A program made the translations under genes and the position numbers. The notes beneath the pieces were generated by a model. It was not told the DNA's origin, searched no databases, and saw nothing but the letters and a program-made list of their open reading frames with translations. A stretch of 64,000 nucleotides of DNA, taken from Actinomycetales bacterium. Its GTDB lineage: Bacteria; Actinomycetota; Actinomycetes; Actinomycetales; Actinomycetaceae. This document shows, piece by piece, positions 25,703 to 34,393 of the stretch (its first letter is position 1; every line of letters starts with the position of its first letter). The DNA lies in NCBI GenBank assembly GCA_015655375.1, contig JAATFD010000048.1:1-64000 (forward strand), written 5' to 3'.

Positions 25703-27036
25703 GACGCGCCACCTCGACCTCGGAGTCCTGGTGCTCCCGTCTCCGCGAGCGTGAGTCCTTTCGTCTCCGGGGCCCAGACGACCGACACGAGGAGGCCCAG
25801 CGCCGAGATCGCAGTTCCGACGAGCATCGTGGGACCCATCCCGTAGGACTCAATGAACCCCGGCAGGATATAGATCGAAACGACGGTCCCGATCCGGCTG
25901 ATCGCCATCGCGACGCCCATCGCCGACGCCCGGACATCCGTGGGGAACAGCTCGTTCGGATAGAGCCACTGGAGGTTCCCCGGCCCTCCCGAGAAGAGTG
26001 CGTAGATGGCGAAGCATCCGACAACGAGCACCAGCCCGCCGTCCGGCCACAGGCCGAGGATCCCGAGTGCCAGCGTCATCGCAGCGAAACAGACGATGAT
26101 CAAGCGACGACGTCCCCACGATTCTGCGAGGAACATCGCCGGGATCGTCCCGATCAGGAAGAACATGCCGATGATGACCTCGCCGATCAGCGCGGCATTC
26201 CCTTCAGCCAAGCCGAATGCACCGATGATCTGTGGGCCATAGGTGTAGATCGCGAACATTGGGATCGCCTGGCACAGCCAGATCACACCGACGAACAGCA
26301 CGCGCCAGAGGTATCCCCGGCTGAAGACCTTGCGGAAACTCGTCGCGGTCGGCTCAGGTTCGTCAAGGAACACGTCACGCCCGAAGACCGTCCTGACGAT
26401 CCGGTCCGCCTCCTCGTGACGCCCCTTCGAATACAACCATCGCGGTGACTCCGGAATAGACCACCGGCCGACCAAGATGACCAGGCAGGGAACGAGGGAA
26501 CTGCCGAGCATCCAGCGCCATCCGTTCTCGACGTCACTGAGGAAATAGCCCACGACGTAGGCGATGTTGGCACCGACGTACCACACTGCGGCGATGAAGC
26601 CCATCGAGATCGAGCGGTAACGCCGTGGCGTGAACTCGGTGATCATCGAGGTCGCAATCGGATAGTCCGCACCGACCGCCGCACCGACCAACAGCCTAAA
26701 CACGAACAGTTGCACCGGTGAATCCACGAAGGCGCACAGCACCGAAAGCACCGCGATGAGGCTAACGTCCGCGATGAACATCCGACGACGGCCGACCAGG
26801 TCCGTTAGCCACCCGCCCATCAGTGAGCCGATGAAAATTCCGATGAGGGCTCCGATCCCGAGCAGCCCGGACCAGTGGGCGTCGATGCCCAATTCGGACT
26901 TCATCCCGACCATCGCGACGCCGATGATGCTGAGGACGTATCCCTCCAGGAAGGGGCCTCCGCTGGAGAAGATCGTGACCCGGCGCAAGAACGGAGTCAT
27001 CTCCACGTCGTCGAGCGCGACCTTCTCCTCGGACAT
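25699..27036 (-). CDS. MFS transporter, sugar-porter/organic-ion (SLC22-like) type
   Basis: The 445-residue protein has twelve predicted membrane segments and the signature loops of the sugar-porter/SLC22-related branch: GGWLTDLVGRRRMF after helix 2, PESPRWLYSKGRHEEADRI after helix 6, ESWGRRR and the C-terminal PETKGLTL. Bacterial members move sugars, aromatic acids or other organic ions; eukaryotic SLC22 members move carnitine and organic cations. Lying between the hydratase and hydrolase genes of the cai-like operon, it is a candidate substrate importer or exchanger replacing the missing BCCT antiporter CaiT. Specificity is inferred from context only. Confidence 0.88.
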   Translation of the reverse strand: MSEEKVALDDVEMTPFLRRVTIFSSGGPFLEGYVLSIIGVAMVGMKSELGIDAHWSGLLGIGALIGIFIGSLMGGWLTDLVGRRRMFIADVSLIAVLSVLCAFVDSPVQLFVFRLLVGAAVGADYPIATSMITEFTPRRYRSISMGFIAAVWYVGANIAYVVGYFLSDVENGWRWMLGSSLVPCLVILVGRWSIPESPRWLYSKGRHEEADRIVRTVFGRDVFLDEPEPTATSFRKVFSRGYLWRVLFVGVIWLCQAIPMFAIYTYGPQIIGAFGLAEGNAALIGEVIIGMFFLIGTIPAMFLAESWGRRRLIIVCFAAMTLALGILGLWPDGGLVLVVGCFAIYALFSGGPGNLQWLYPNELFPTDVRASAMGVAMAISRIGTVVSIYILPGFIESYGMGPTMLVGTAISALGLLVSVVWAPETKGLTLAETGAPGLRGRGGAS

Positions 27037-27119
27037 TGCTTCTCCCCGTTCTCTCCTCGTCGTTGCCCCACCTGAGGCCTCCCGTGATGGCCCACCATCG
27101 CGGGAGGCCCCCGAGCTGC

Positions 27120-27995
27120 TCAGCGGAACTCGATGATTCCCCAGTTGAGATGCGGTTTCGCGCCGGTCTCCTCGACTTCCTCGTCGACCAAACGGAAGCG
27201 CAGCTCTCCCTCACCGACCTTCCACATTTCGGTGCGAAGGGTTGAGCCCGGCAGGACCGGCGAGGTGATGCGCGTCTTGAACCGAGTAATCCGCTCAGGC
27301 TCACCCGGAACGAACGCGGCGATCGCGTGACGCAGGACGACTCCGGCATAGCTGATCGCGTGGAGGATCGGGCGGGGCTCACCGTTCTGGGCGGCGTACT
27401 CCCAGTCGATGTGCTGGGGGTGATAGTCACCCGACAGGCGATAGATCAAAGCCTGGTTCTCGGGGATACGCTCGACCACCGTGACATCGGGGACCCGATC
27501 GGGCATGTCGACGATGTCTTTCGGAGGCTTCGGACCACCCCACCCGCCGTCATAGATCAGACAATCCCAGCTCTCATTCGTGAAGAGCAGGGTGCCGTCC
27601 GAATCGCGGGTCTCCCCGACATGCTGAGCAAGGAGGCCCCTGCCCTCACCCCGGTCGTAGAGACCTTCCAACTTGACCATCGTGGAGAGACGGTCCGCCA
27701 TCTTCGTGATCGGCTGGTTGAAGGTGATGTCGAAGCCCCAGTGCAAGGAGCCCGCATAGTTGTAGCCGTAATCGATGGTGCGTGTGACCTCGGAATCCAC
27801 GATCAACATCGCTCCGAACATCGGCAGAACCTTGAGGGTCGGGTTCCGGGGATCGTGCTCGTTGATGTAGTCGAGTCCGTCCCGTCCGTCGATTGCGCAC
27901 CCGCACCCGAGTGCGAACAGCTCGAGGTCGCGGAAGGTGTAGTCACGAACGAAGGGGCCGAAAGTCTGACCCATCATTTCCGTCTTGATCGTCAT
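27120..27995 (-). CDS. MaoC-family (hotdog) enoyl-CoA hydratase
   Basis: The 291-residue two-hotdog protein belongs to the hydratase 2/MaoC family. The catalytic Asp-His pair is in LSGDYHPQHID (Asp190 and His195, the family's five-residue spacing), followed by PRPILHAISYAGV. The N-terminal half is a degenerate hotdog, as in eukaryotic-type hydratase 2. Such enzymes hydrate trans-2-enoyl-CoA to (R)-3-hydroxyacyl-CoA. In the Escherichia coli carnitine operon, the crotonase-fold CaiD does this for crotonobetainyl-CoA; no caiD is present here. Since L-carnitine has R configuration, this enzyme could fill that role with matching stereochemistry. That is inference. It lies 3 bases after the ligase gene. 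Confidence 0.88.
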   Translation of the reverse strand: MTIKTEMMGQTFGPFVRDYTFRDLELFALGCGCAIDGRDGLDYINEHDPRNPTLKVLPMFGAMLIVDSEVTRTIDYGYNYAGSLHWGFDITFNQPITKMADRLSTMVKLEGLYDRGEGRGLLAQHVGETRDSDGTLLFTNESWDCLIYDGGWGGPKPPKDIVDMPDRVPDVTVVERIPENQALIYRLSGDYHPQHIDWEYAAQNGEPRPILHAISYAGVVLRHAIAAFVPGEPERITRFKTRITSPVLPGSTLRTEMWKVGEGELRFRLVDEEVEETGAKPHLNWGIIEFR

Positions 27996-27998
27996 TGT

Positions 27999-29645
27999 TC
28001 AACCTTTCGTGTTGTGGATGAGGAGGTCCTTGCGAACCTTCCCGTAGGGGCCCCGAGGCAGATCGTCGACGACGTCGATCCGTATCGGGACTTTGAAGCA
28101 GGCAAGACGCTCCCCGCAGAACGCCCGAAGCTGGTCAGCCCTGGGGTGGTGTCCGAAACGGGCGACGACGAACGCCCCCACCAGCTCGTCGCGGACCCCG
28201 TCAGAAATGCCCACCACCGCTGCCTCGGCGACATCCGGGTGTTGCATGAGCACGTCCTCGACCTCCCGTGCGGAGACGTTCTCCCCCGCGGTTTTGATGA
28301 GGTCCCAGGCACGGCCGACGAAGAAGAACCACCCCTGTGTGTCCCGCCACCCGAAATCTCCCGTGTGGAACCATCCGTCCGGGTCGAAGGACGCCCGAGT
28401 GGCGTCCGGATCATGCCAATAGCCCGCCGCGAGAGTCCGTCCGGGAACCCCGCGGACGAGGATCTCCCCGACCTGGCCGGGAGGCAGGCCGATGCTCTCC
28501 CGGTCGACAATCCGCGCCTCGTATCCCGGACCGATCCGGCCGATCGACGGCCACTTCCCCGGCGCTCCAGGAAAGTCCGTGATGACGCCGACCAGTGTCT
28601 CGGTGGACCCGTAATTGTTGAGGAGTGGAGCGCCGAAGCGTTGTTCGAACGCCGCCTTCTCCGTGTCAGCGATGGGGAGGAAATAGTGCACCGCCCTGAC
28701 CTCGTTGCGGCGTTCGTCGCGGTCGATCGGTTGGAGCAGCATTGTGCGGACGACCATCGCCATCCCCTGGACCAACGTCGCGTGATGCGCGCGCGCCTCC
28801 GCCCAGTAGCGATGCGCGCTGTACCTGCGCGCCAGGATGAGCGTGGATCCACTGGTGATGACCGGCAGCAAGGCGCTCATCTGGAAATTGGCGTGGGTGA
28901 CGAGCATCGCGGTGAGATAGCGGTCTTCGCTGGTCATCGCCAGTTCCCAATTGACGTAGTCCCCCGAGAACACCAGGTTCGCGTGCGTGAGCATGACGCC
29001 CTTGGGACGCGACGTCGTTCCCGACGTGAACATGATCTCCACGAGGTCCCCGTCCCCGGGAGCTCGCGTCGGCCCCAATGTGGTGGACTCGTGGGCGATC
29101 ACCGCGTCGAAGTCGATGAACCTACCCGGCTCCTTCGACACCGACGCGGGCATCCCGCCCGTGACGAGGACGCAGCCCACGGGTCCCACCGTCTCCGTAT
29201 GCAACCCCACGAGGAGTTCTGCATCGGTCACCATCACTCGGGGGCTGCATCTGGAGATGATCTCCGCACACTCCCGGTCGGCCGCCATCGCGCCCAACGG
29301 GAGGAGGACGGCACCGATCTTCGCGACCGCGAGCAGACACCCGACGAACTCGAGCGTGTTGCGCTGATGAACGACGACCCGGTCCCCTGCGGTAGTCCCG
29401 AGGCCCAAGAAGGCATTCGCGATCCGATTGACGAAGTCGTCGAACTCGGCATAGCTGAGAGCCCTTGACCTTCCCGAATCGGGATCGACGTGGATCACGA
29501 AAAGGGTGGTCGGATGCGCCGAAACCTGTTCCTCCCACACATCGCGCACGGAAGCACCCCGATGACGCCAGTTGGGTGCATTCAGCACACTAGGCGCCGT
29601 CCGCGCCCAGCTGGCGTCGCGGGGACACTGATCCTCGACGATCAC
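27999..29645 (-). CDS. caiC: Acyl-CoA ligase, CaiC-like (AMP-forming)
   Basis: The ~548-residue AMP-forming ligase has the phosphate loop MFTSGTTSRPKGVMLTH, NNYGSTET, the GDFGWRDTQGWFFFVGRAWD hinge region, KTAGENVSAREVE and the C-terminal catalytic lysine region PRGPYGKVRKD. It would start the pathway by activating the free acid (carnitine, betaine-type or another) with CoA and ATP. The open frame reaches 29897, but the GTG at 29645 is preceded by GAGGAC and lies 4 bases after the caiB stop, so I chose it. ATG 29675 would overlap caiB by 26 bases. The order caiA-caiB-caiC is that of enterobacteria. Symbol by homology and context; the true substrate is untested. Confidence 0.85.
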   Translation of the reverse strand: MIVEDQCPRDASWARTAPSVLNAPNWRHRGASVRDVWEEQVSAHPTTLFVIHVDPDSGRSRALSYAEFDDFVNRIANAFLGLGTTAGDRVVVHQRNTLEFVGCLLAVAKIGAVLLPLGAMAADRECAEIISRCSPRVMVTDAELLVGLHTETVGPVGCVLVTGGMPASVSKEPGRFIDFDAVIAHESTTLGPTRAPGDGDLVEIMFTSGTTSRPKGVMLTHANLVFSGDYVNWELAMTSEDRYLTAMLVTHANFQMSALLPVITSGSTLILARRYSAHRYWAEARAHHATLVQGMAMVVRTMLLQPIDRDERRNEVRAVHYFLPIADTEKAAFEQRFGAPLLNNYGSTETLVGVITDFPGAPGKWPSIGRIGPGYEARIVDRESIGLPPGQVGEILVRGVPGRTLAAGYWHDPDATRASFDPDGWFHTGDFGWRDTQGWFFFVGRAWDLIKTAGENVSAREVEDVLMQHPDVAEAAVVGISDGVRDELVGAFVVARFGHHPRADQLRAFCGERLACFKVPIRIDVVDDLPRGPYGKVRKDLLIHNTKG

Positions 29646-29649
29646 GTGC

Positions 29650-30873
29650 TCAGTCCTCGTCCCCAAACCGAACATTCCCGGATTCCTCGAACCGCGCGAC
29701 GTCCTCGTCGGTGAAGCCTGCACGACTGAGAACATCGCGGGTGTCGAAACCCAGCGGAGGAAGCGGACGCCAGAAGCCTCCGGGATGGTTCGCGAATCGA
29801 GGGACCGTATTAAGTCCCTTGATCTGCTCTCCCTGAGCATTCGGCCATTCGATGAAGTTCTCGCGGAGTCGGACGTGCTCCTCAGACAGGAGGTCATCGA
29901 AGCTGAAGCACTTCTGCGCGGCGATCCGGTGGGCCGCGAAATCCTTCTCGACGTCGTCCGCGCTCTGCGTCAGCAGATACTCCTCGAGTTTCTGCTCGAT
30001 GAGCGGAGCCTTCGAGGACGAGAGCCACAGGGCCGAGCAGTCCTCGGGGTATTCCTCCGTGCCCCACAGGTCACCGAGCCCGATCGTCTCGAGCAGGTAC
30101 TTGTTCTGAACGACGCCGTAGACCTCTAGACCGATGAACCCGTCCCGGCAGCGGTATTGGCCGATGGCGCAGAGGTTCTGGCTGCGCGCACCCGCACGCG
30201 GGTATTCGATGCCCGCGTTGAGGTAATCGAGCATGTAATAGACGCCGACGCGAAGCATCGTCTCGTACATCGCGACGTCGATGGACTCCCCTTCTCCGCT
30301 GTGCTGGGCACGGAAAACCGCCGCGAGCGCAGAGGAGACGACCATCAGAGCGTTGAAATAGTCACCCGTGTAGGGCGCTGCCGTCATCGGCTGGTCTGGG
30401 CTTCCGTTCTGGTACACGTAACCCGAGTAGTCCTGGATGGTCAGGTCGTAGGCTGCCGAGTTCACCCGTGCGGGATCGCCGGTGTGCCCAAAGCCCGAGA
30501 CGTGGACGATGATGAGCTTCGGGTTGTGCTGCCACAGGAGCTCATCCGTAATGCCCTTGCGTGCATACACGGGCCCCTTCGCGGACTCGATGAAGACGTC
30601 CGCATCCTCGACCAGACGGAAGAGAATCTCGCGGCCCTCGTCGCTGAAGGGGTTCATCGACACGGAACGCTGATTCCGACGCTCCATTTCTTTAACGAAA
30701 CGCGTGTCCCGCATCGAGTCGCCCGAATGGACGTTCTCGATCCACGTGACGTCGGCGCCCCATTCGGAGAGGATTTCGCAGGCGCTGGGAACTGCGATCT
30801 CGACCGCTGAGTAGACGACCTTCAGTCCGTCGAGGGCTCCGAATGAGGGTTTCTCCAGGGGGATGTCGGCCAT
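29650..30873 (-). CDS. caiB: Class III CoA-transferase, CaiB-like
   Basis: The 407-residue protein is almost the same length as Escherichia coli CaiB (405) and appears closely related over its length, from memory of that sequence. Shared stretches include GITDELLWQHNPKL, VSGFG, SGYVYQNG, DQPM and GESIDVAMYE. The catalytic aspartate is Asp171 in APYTGDYF, matching Asp169 of CaiB. CaiB moves CoA between gamma-butyrobetainyl/crotonobetainyl-CoA and carnitine, so reduction needs no new ATP per cycle. I chose ATG 30873, 2 bases after the caiA stop. The upstream extension to 31092 is a shadow of caiA. Substrate identity is inferred. Confidence 0.88.
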   Translation of the reverse strand: MADIPLEKPSFGALDGLKVVYSAVEIAVPSACEILSEWGADVTWIENVHSGDSMRDTRFVKEMERRNQRSVSMNPFSDEGREILFRLVEDADVFIESAKGPVYARKGITDELLWQHNPKLIIVHVSGFGHTGDPARVNSAAYDLTIQDYSGYVYQNGSPDQPMTAAPYTGDYFNALMVVSSALAAVFRAQHSGEGESIDVAMYETMLRVGVYYMLDYLNAGIEYPRAGARSQNLCAIGQYRCRDGFIGLEVYGVVQNKYLLETIGLGDLWGTEEYPEDCSALWLSSSKAPLIEQKLEEYLLTQSADDVEKDFAAHRIAAQKCFSFDDLLSEEHVRLRENFIEWPNAQGEQIKGLNTVPRFANHPGGFWRPLPPLGFDTRDVLSRAGFTDEDVARFEESGNVRFGDED

Positions 30874-30875
30874 GG

Positions 30876-32021
30876 TCACTTGCCCGCCTCTCGGTACTCG
30901 CGCAGCGCACCGCGACCCGCCGCGAGGATCATCATTTCGTCGGTGCCTCCGGAGACCCTGTCGACCCGGAGGTCCCGATAGAACCGCTGGACGCGGTGCT
31001 CGCCGGTGATACCGATGCCAGCCAGGACCTGCAGGGCGTTGTCGACCACCAGCTGGGAAGCATGCGAGCAGTAGTACTTCGCCATGGAGCACTCACCGCG
31101 TCCGAGCTGACCGTTGTCCTGCTTCCAGGCGATCTCGTAGAGCATGTTGCGCATGTTCGTCAGGGCAACCTTCATGTCGGCGAACTTGAGCTGGATCAGC
31201 TGGTGGCGGCTGATCGTCTCACCGCCCTGGACGCGTTGGTTCGCATAGATTGCAGCGTCCTCGTAGGCGCAATAGGCAGTGCCATAGTTGGTGAGCGCGA
31301 CCAGGAAGCGTTCGAGGTCGAAGTCCTTGACCCCACGGCGGAAACCATTGCCCTCTGTGCCGAACAGGTCCTTGTCCTCCAGCTCAACGTCGTCGAAATA
31401 GACGTCGGAGCAGGAGTCCATGTGCAGACCGAGTTTATGGAGCGGTTCCCTACTGATTCCAGGCAGGCTCATGTCGACGAACCACTCGGTGTAGACACTC
31501 ATGTCGTCCGAGTTGCGTGCCATCACCACCAGATACGGCACATGCATCGACGAGGTAATGAAGGTCTTGTGCCCGTTCAGATGGATCTTGCCGTCCCGGC
31601 GCGTGTAGGTCGTCTGCATGTCGTCCCAGCTGGACCCCGCGCTTGGTTCGGTCATCGCGTAGTTCAGCATCTGTTTGCCCGATCCGACGAAGGACAGGAT
31701 CGTGTCCTTCTGTTCCTCCGTGCCCTCACGGATCACGGTGTCCCAGCAGGGAAGCTGGTAGAGGACGTAGGTCGGCCCGCCCAGTCGACCGAGCACTTCG
31801 TAGGCCGCAGTCAGCGTCACCCAGTCCAGTCCCAATCCGTCATATTCCTCGGGCAGAAGAATCCGGTCGAACCCCAGGTCGCAGATCGCTTTGACCCACT
31901 CCTCCGGGTAGGTAGACGTCTCATCGCACTCGTGGAAATAGCTCTCCCACGCCCGTGACCGCATGACTTCGGCAAAACCGTCGACCATGAGCTGTTGGTC
32001 TTCGTTGATCGTGAATTCCAT
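30876..32021 (-). CDS. caiA: Acyl-CoA dehydrogenase/reductase, CaiA-like
   Basis: The 381-residue flavoprotein has the CaiA length (380) and strong resemblance throughout, judged from memory. Examples are [85 protein letters not shown] and [14 protein letters not shown]. CaiA reduces crotonobetainyl-CoA to gamma-butyrobetainyl-CoA anaerobically, taking electrons from FixAB. The presence of fixABCX in the same block fits that partner. I chose ATG 32021 with AAGGAA upstream; the longer frame to 32108 lies inside the esterase gene. Confidence 0.9.
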   Translation of the reverse strand: MEFTINEDQQLMVDGFAEVMRSRAWESYFHECDETSTYPEEWVKAICDLGFDRILLPEEYDGLGLDWVTLTAAYEVLGRLGGPTYVLYQLPCWDTVIREGTEEQKDTILSFVGSGKQMLNYAMTEPSAGSSWDDMQTTYTRRDGKIHLNGHKTFITSSMHVPYLVVMARNSDDMSVYTEWFVDMSLPGISREPLHKLGLHMDSCSDVYFDDVELEDKDLFGTEGNGFRRGVKDFDLERFLVALTNYGTAYCAYEDAAIYANQRVQGGETISRHQLIQLKFADMKVALTNMRNMLYEIAWKQDNGQLGRGECSMAKYYCSHASQLVVDNALQVLAGIGITGEHRVQRFYRDLRVDRVSGGTDEMMILAAGRGALREYREAGK

Positions 32022-32025
32022 CGAA

Positions 32026-33039
32026 TCATTCCTTCTCTTCGAGAGCGTCGGCGACCACGCCGACGGAACTCTGTGTGGCGGTGCAGGATCGGAAGAAATC
32101 GGAGGCATGTCCGAGCAGGACCCTGGATGCGTCGAGCATCCTCGAGTGATGAGCGAAACCGTGGATCACGCCCGGGAACTCTTCGAACCGTTGGCCGACG
32201 CCAGCGACCTCGAGCATCGCGGAGAGTGTGCGGGAGTCATCGCGCAAGGGGTCAAGTTCGGCCGCCGCGATGTAGCACGGCGGGATGTCATGTGTGAGGT
32301 CATTGCCGAGGATGTCGAAATACGGTGCTGAGCGGTCCGACGGATCGCGAAGATAGCGATCGAGGTAGTAGGCGTAGCCCTCCTCCGACATGCCGTCCCA
32401 CTCACCGCCGAGGAGACGCATTGACATCGAGTCGCGGAGGCCAAAGGCTCCGTAGAACAGCAACAGACAACGAATTCCTTGGCTGCACCGCTCCTCGTCG
32501 CGCAGATGCAGGTAGGTGCCGAACGCCATGTTGGCCCCGCCGGAGTCACCCGCGAAACTGATGTCGTTCGGATCGATCCCCCACTGTTCGGCGTGAGTCC
32601 TCAGATCCTTAACAACCGCGACGCACTCACCGACGGGCTGGGGGTAGCGGGCCTCCGGCGACAAGGTGTAGTCCACCGAAACCACGGCCGCTCCCGTGTC
32701 GGCGGCAAGCGACCGCGCGATGCGGTCGTGGGTATCGAGCCCGCCCAAGACCCAACCACCTCCATGGATGAAGACGATCACGGGAAGAGTGCCGTCGTCC
32801 GTCGGACGGTACTGGCGCACGGCCACGGATCCGAAGGGCGTCGCGACTGCCCGCTCGGACACTGCCGCCACCTGCGGTCCGCCCTCATTCCAGAATCGAC
32901 GCTCGCTCCGGTAGGCGCGACGCATCTCCTCCGGCGTCTGATCGACCGAATAGGCTCCCGCGGCGAGCTCGTCCTGCCGGGCAACCACCCGTGCCATCTG
33001 CGCACACCAAAGCGAGGGGACATCAAGCTTGTTCGCCAC
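32026..33039 (-). CDS. Alpha/beta hydrolase, hormone-sensitive-lipase type esterase
   Basis: The 337-residue protein has the HSL-family oxyanion motif HGGGW and nucleophile elbow GDSGG, followed by an acid in AELDPLRDD and a histidine in GVIHGFAH, so the catalytic triad is complete. No signal peptide is seen. HSL esterases cut carboxylic esters of small to medium acids. Encoded between a transporter and caiA, it may release the pathway substrate from an ester, for instance an acylcarnitine; this is speculation from context. I chose GTG 33039, preceded by GAAGGA, which overlaps the upstream MFS gene by 17 bases. The longer frame to 33147 is unlikely. Confidence 0.85.
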   Translation of the reverse strand: MANKLDVPSLWCAQMARVVARQDELAAGAYSVDQTPEEMRRAYRSERRFWNEGGPQVAAVSERAVATPFGSVAVRQYRPTDDGTLPVIVFIHGGGWVLGGLDTHDRIARSLAADTGAAVVSVDYTLSPEARYPQPVGECVAVVKDLRTHAEQWGIDPNDISFAGDSGGANMAFGTYLHLRDEERCSQGIRCLLLFYGAFGLRDSMSMRLLGGEWDGMSEEGYAYYLDRYLRDPSDRSAPYFDILGNDLTHDIPPCYIAAAELDPLRDDSRTLSAMLEVAGVGQRFEEFPGVIHGFAHHSRMLDASRVLLGHASDFFRSCTATQSSVGVVADALEEKE

Positions 33040-34393
33040 CGGATGTCCTTCCAGCTCCGGTGCCGGATGCCGCGGCCGCCGCTGCCAGCGCAGCCGCCGT
33101 CGCTTCCTCGTACTGAGCGTCCAGGCGCTTCTCATTCCTCGTGACATAGAACCGGAGTACGAGGGCGAAAACGACAGCGATCACCGCAGTCCCCGCAAGA
33201 ATCGTGAAGATCTTCGGATAGGCGTCATTGCCCGACTCATCAATGAGGGCACCGAACCATGTTGAGGAAAACGTGTCCGGAAGGAAACCGACCACCGAGA
33301 GCAATCCGGTTGCAGTACCGAAGATCGGCAACGGCACCTTTCCCTCGGTCAGCTGCGAAGACACGATCCCGAAAACGCCGTTGGCGAGGAAGCCCAGGAA
33401 AATGATGATGACCGCAGCCACCGTTGCCATCGCCGCCTTCTGGGGCAGGAAAGTGAATGCCATCAGCGAAATTGCTGCCAGGATCGATCCGGCCGCGATG
33501 ACATTCGAAGGCGAGTTGGCCTTCTTGGCGATCGCGCCGAAGATCGGGCCGGAGAACAGGGTGATTCCGTAGGTGCGCACCACTGAAACGATGGAGACCA
33601 CGCCCAACGAGGCCCCCAGGACGCTCTGAAGATATGGAGTGGTGTAGGTCACTCCCGTGTAATAGAAATACACGAAGAACATGCAGCAGGCAGACATCCA
33701 GACGACCGGGCTCTTCAAGACCGTCCCGACATCACGGAAGCTGAACGCGTTTTCATCCGATCCAACTTCTCCTTGGAATTTCGGAATGAACAGAAAAGAC
33801 AATACTCCCAGAACAAGAATCACAGTGCCAAGGAATATGAGAAGAACTCGGACACCCACACCTATATGTTGTGCGAAGGCAGAAATAATCCACGTGTTGA
33901 TGAGCCCGACAATCAGACCGGCGGCACCATAGATTCCATATGAAACACCAATATTGCTCGAATATTCATCAGGTGCTGAAATAAGCCGGACAAGCTTGAA
34001 TCTGATTCCCCACCAAATAAGGATCGTCGTGATCCCCATTCCGATGAAGACGAACATCAGGGCTGCATATGAGGGGAGGATCGCATAAACGTACGTGAGA
34101 ATTGCGGTCGTTGTGAATCCGACCCAGCTCAACGTGCGGACACGAACCTTGTCTGCAACGATCCCAGACGGCAAGTAGCAGATCGTTGCGGTAATCGCGT
34201 AGGCGGACAAAAGGGCGCCCAACTGGGCATTCGTACAGTGCAGTGCCTGCATCAGGGGGTCATAGAAGACTCCCTTGAGGTACGCAGGACAATAGATGAT
34301 GGAGCTTCCAGCAGAAACAAGAATCAGAAGGAAGATTCGCCGGCCCCGACCGAGATCAGTCGCCAGCTTCTCTTCTTTCAATGAAGAGGACAT
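33023..34393 (-). CDS. MFS transporter, OxlT/monocarboxylate-antiporter-like
   Basis: The 456-residue protein has about twelve membrane helices (first at 18-38) and the overall pattern of the oxalate/formate antiporter-like MFS group: ICYLPSGIVADKVRVRTLSW after helix 2, IWWGIRFKLVRL, and SYGIYGAAGLIVGL. It ends in an Ala-rich soluble tail (TAAALAAAAAASG). It is the first gene of the cai-like operon and likely imports the organic acid, possibly in exchange for the reduced product as CaiT does. Its middle part (about 33700-34050) is more AT-rich than the neighbours, a hint of separate origin. Specificity is unknown. Confidence 0.85.
   Translation of the reverse strand: MSSSLKEEKLATDLGRGRRIFLLILVSAGSSIIYCPAYLKGVFYDPLMQALHCTNAQLGALLSAYAITATICYLPSGIVADKVRVRTLSWVGFTTTAILTYVYAILPSYAALMFVFIGMGITTILIWWGIRFKLVRLISAPDEYSSNIGVSYGIYGAAGLIVGLINTWIISAFAQHIGVGVRVLLIFLGTVILVLGVLSFLFIPKFQGEVGSDENAFSFRDVGTVLKSPVVWMSACCMFFVYFYYTGVTYTTPYLQSVLGASLGVVSIVSVVRTYGITLFSGPIFGAIAKKANSPSNVIAAGSILAAISLMAFTFLPQKAAMATVAAVIIIFLGFLANGVFGIVSSQLTEGKVPLPIFGTATGLLSVVGFLPDTFSSTWFGALIDESGNDAYPKIFTILAGTAVIAVVFALVLRFYVTRNEKRLDAQYEEATAAALAAAAAASGTGAGRTSGGEQA

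Noticed and set aside
27327-29468. Long plus-strand open frame (713 codons) opposite the MaoC and CaiC-like genes
   Set aside because: It is the antisense image of well-supported genes in GC-rich DNA; its product is Arg/Asp/His-rich with no family motif.
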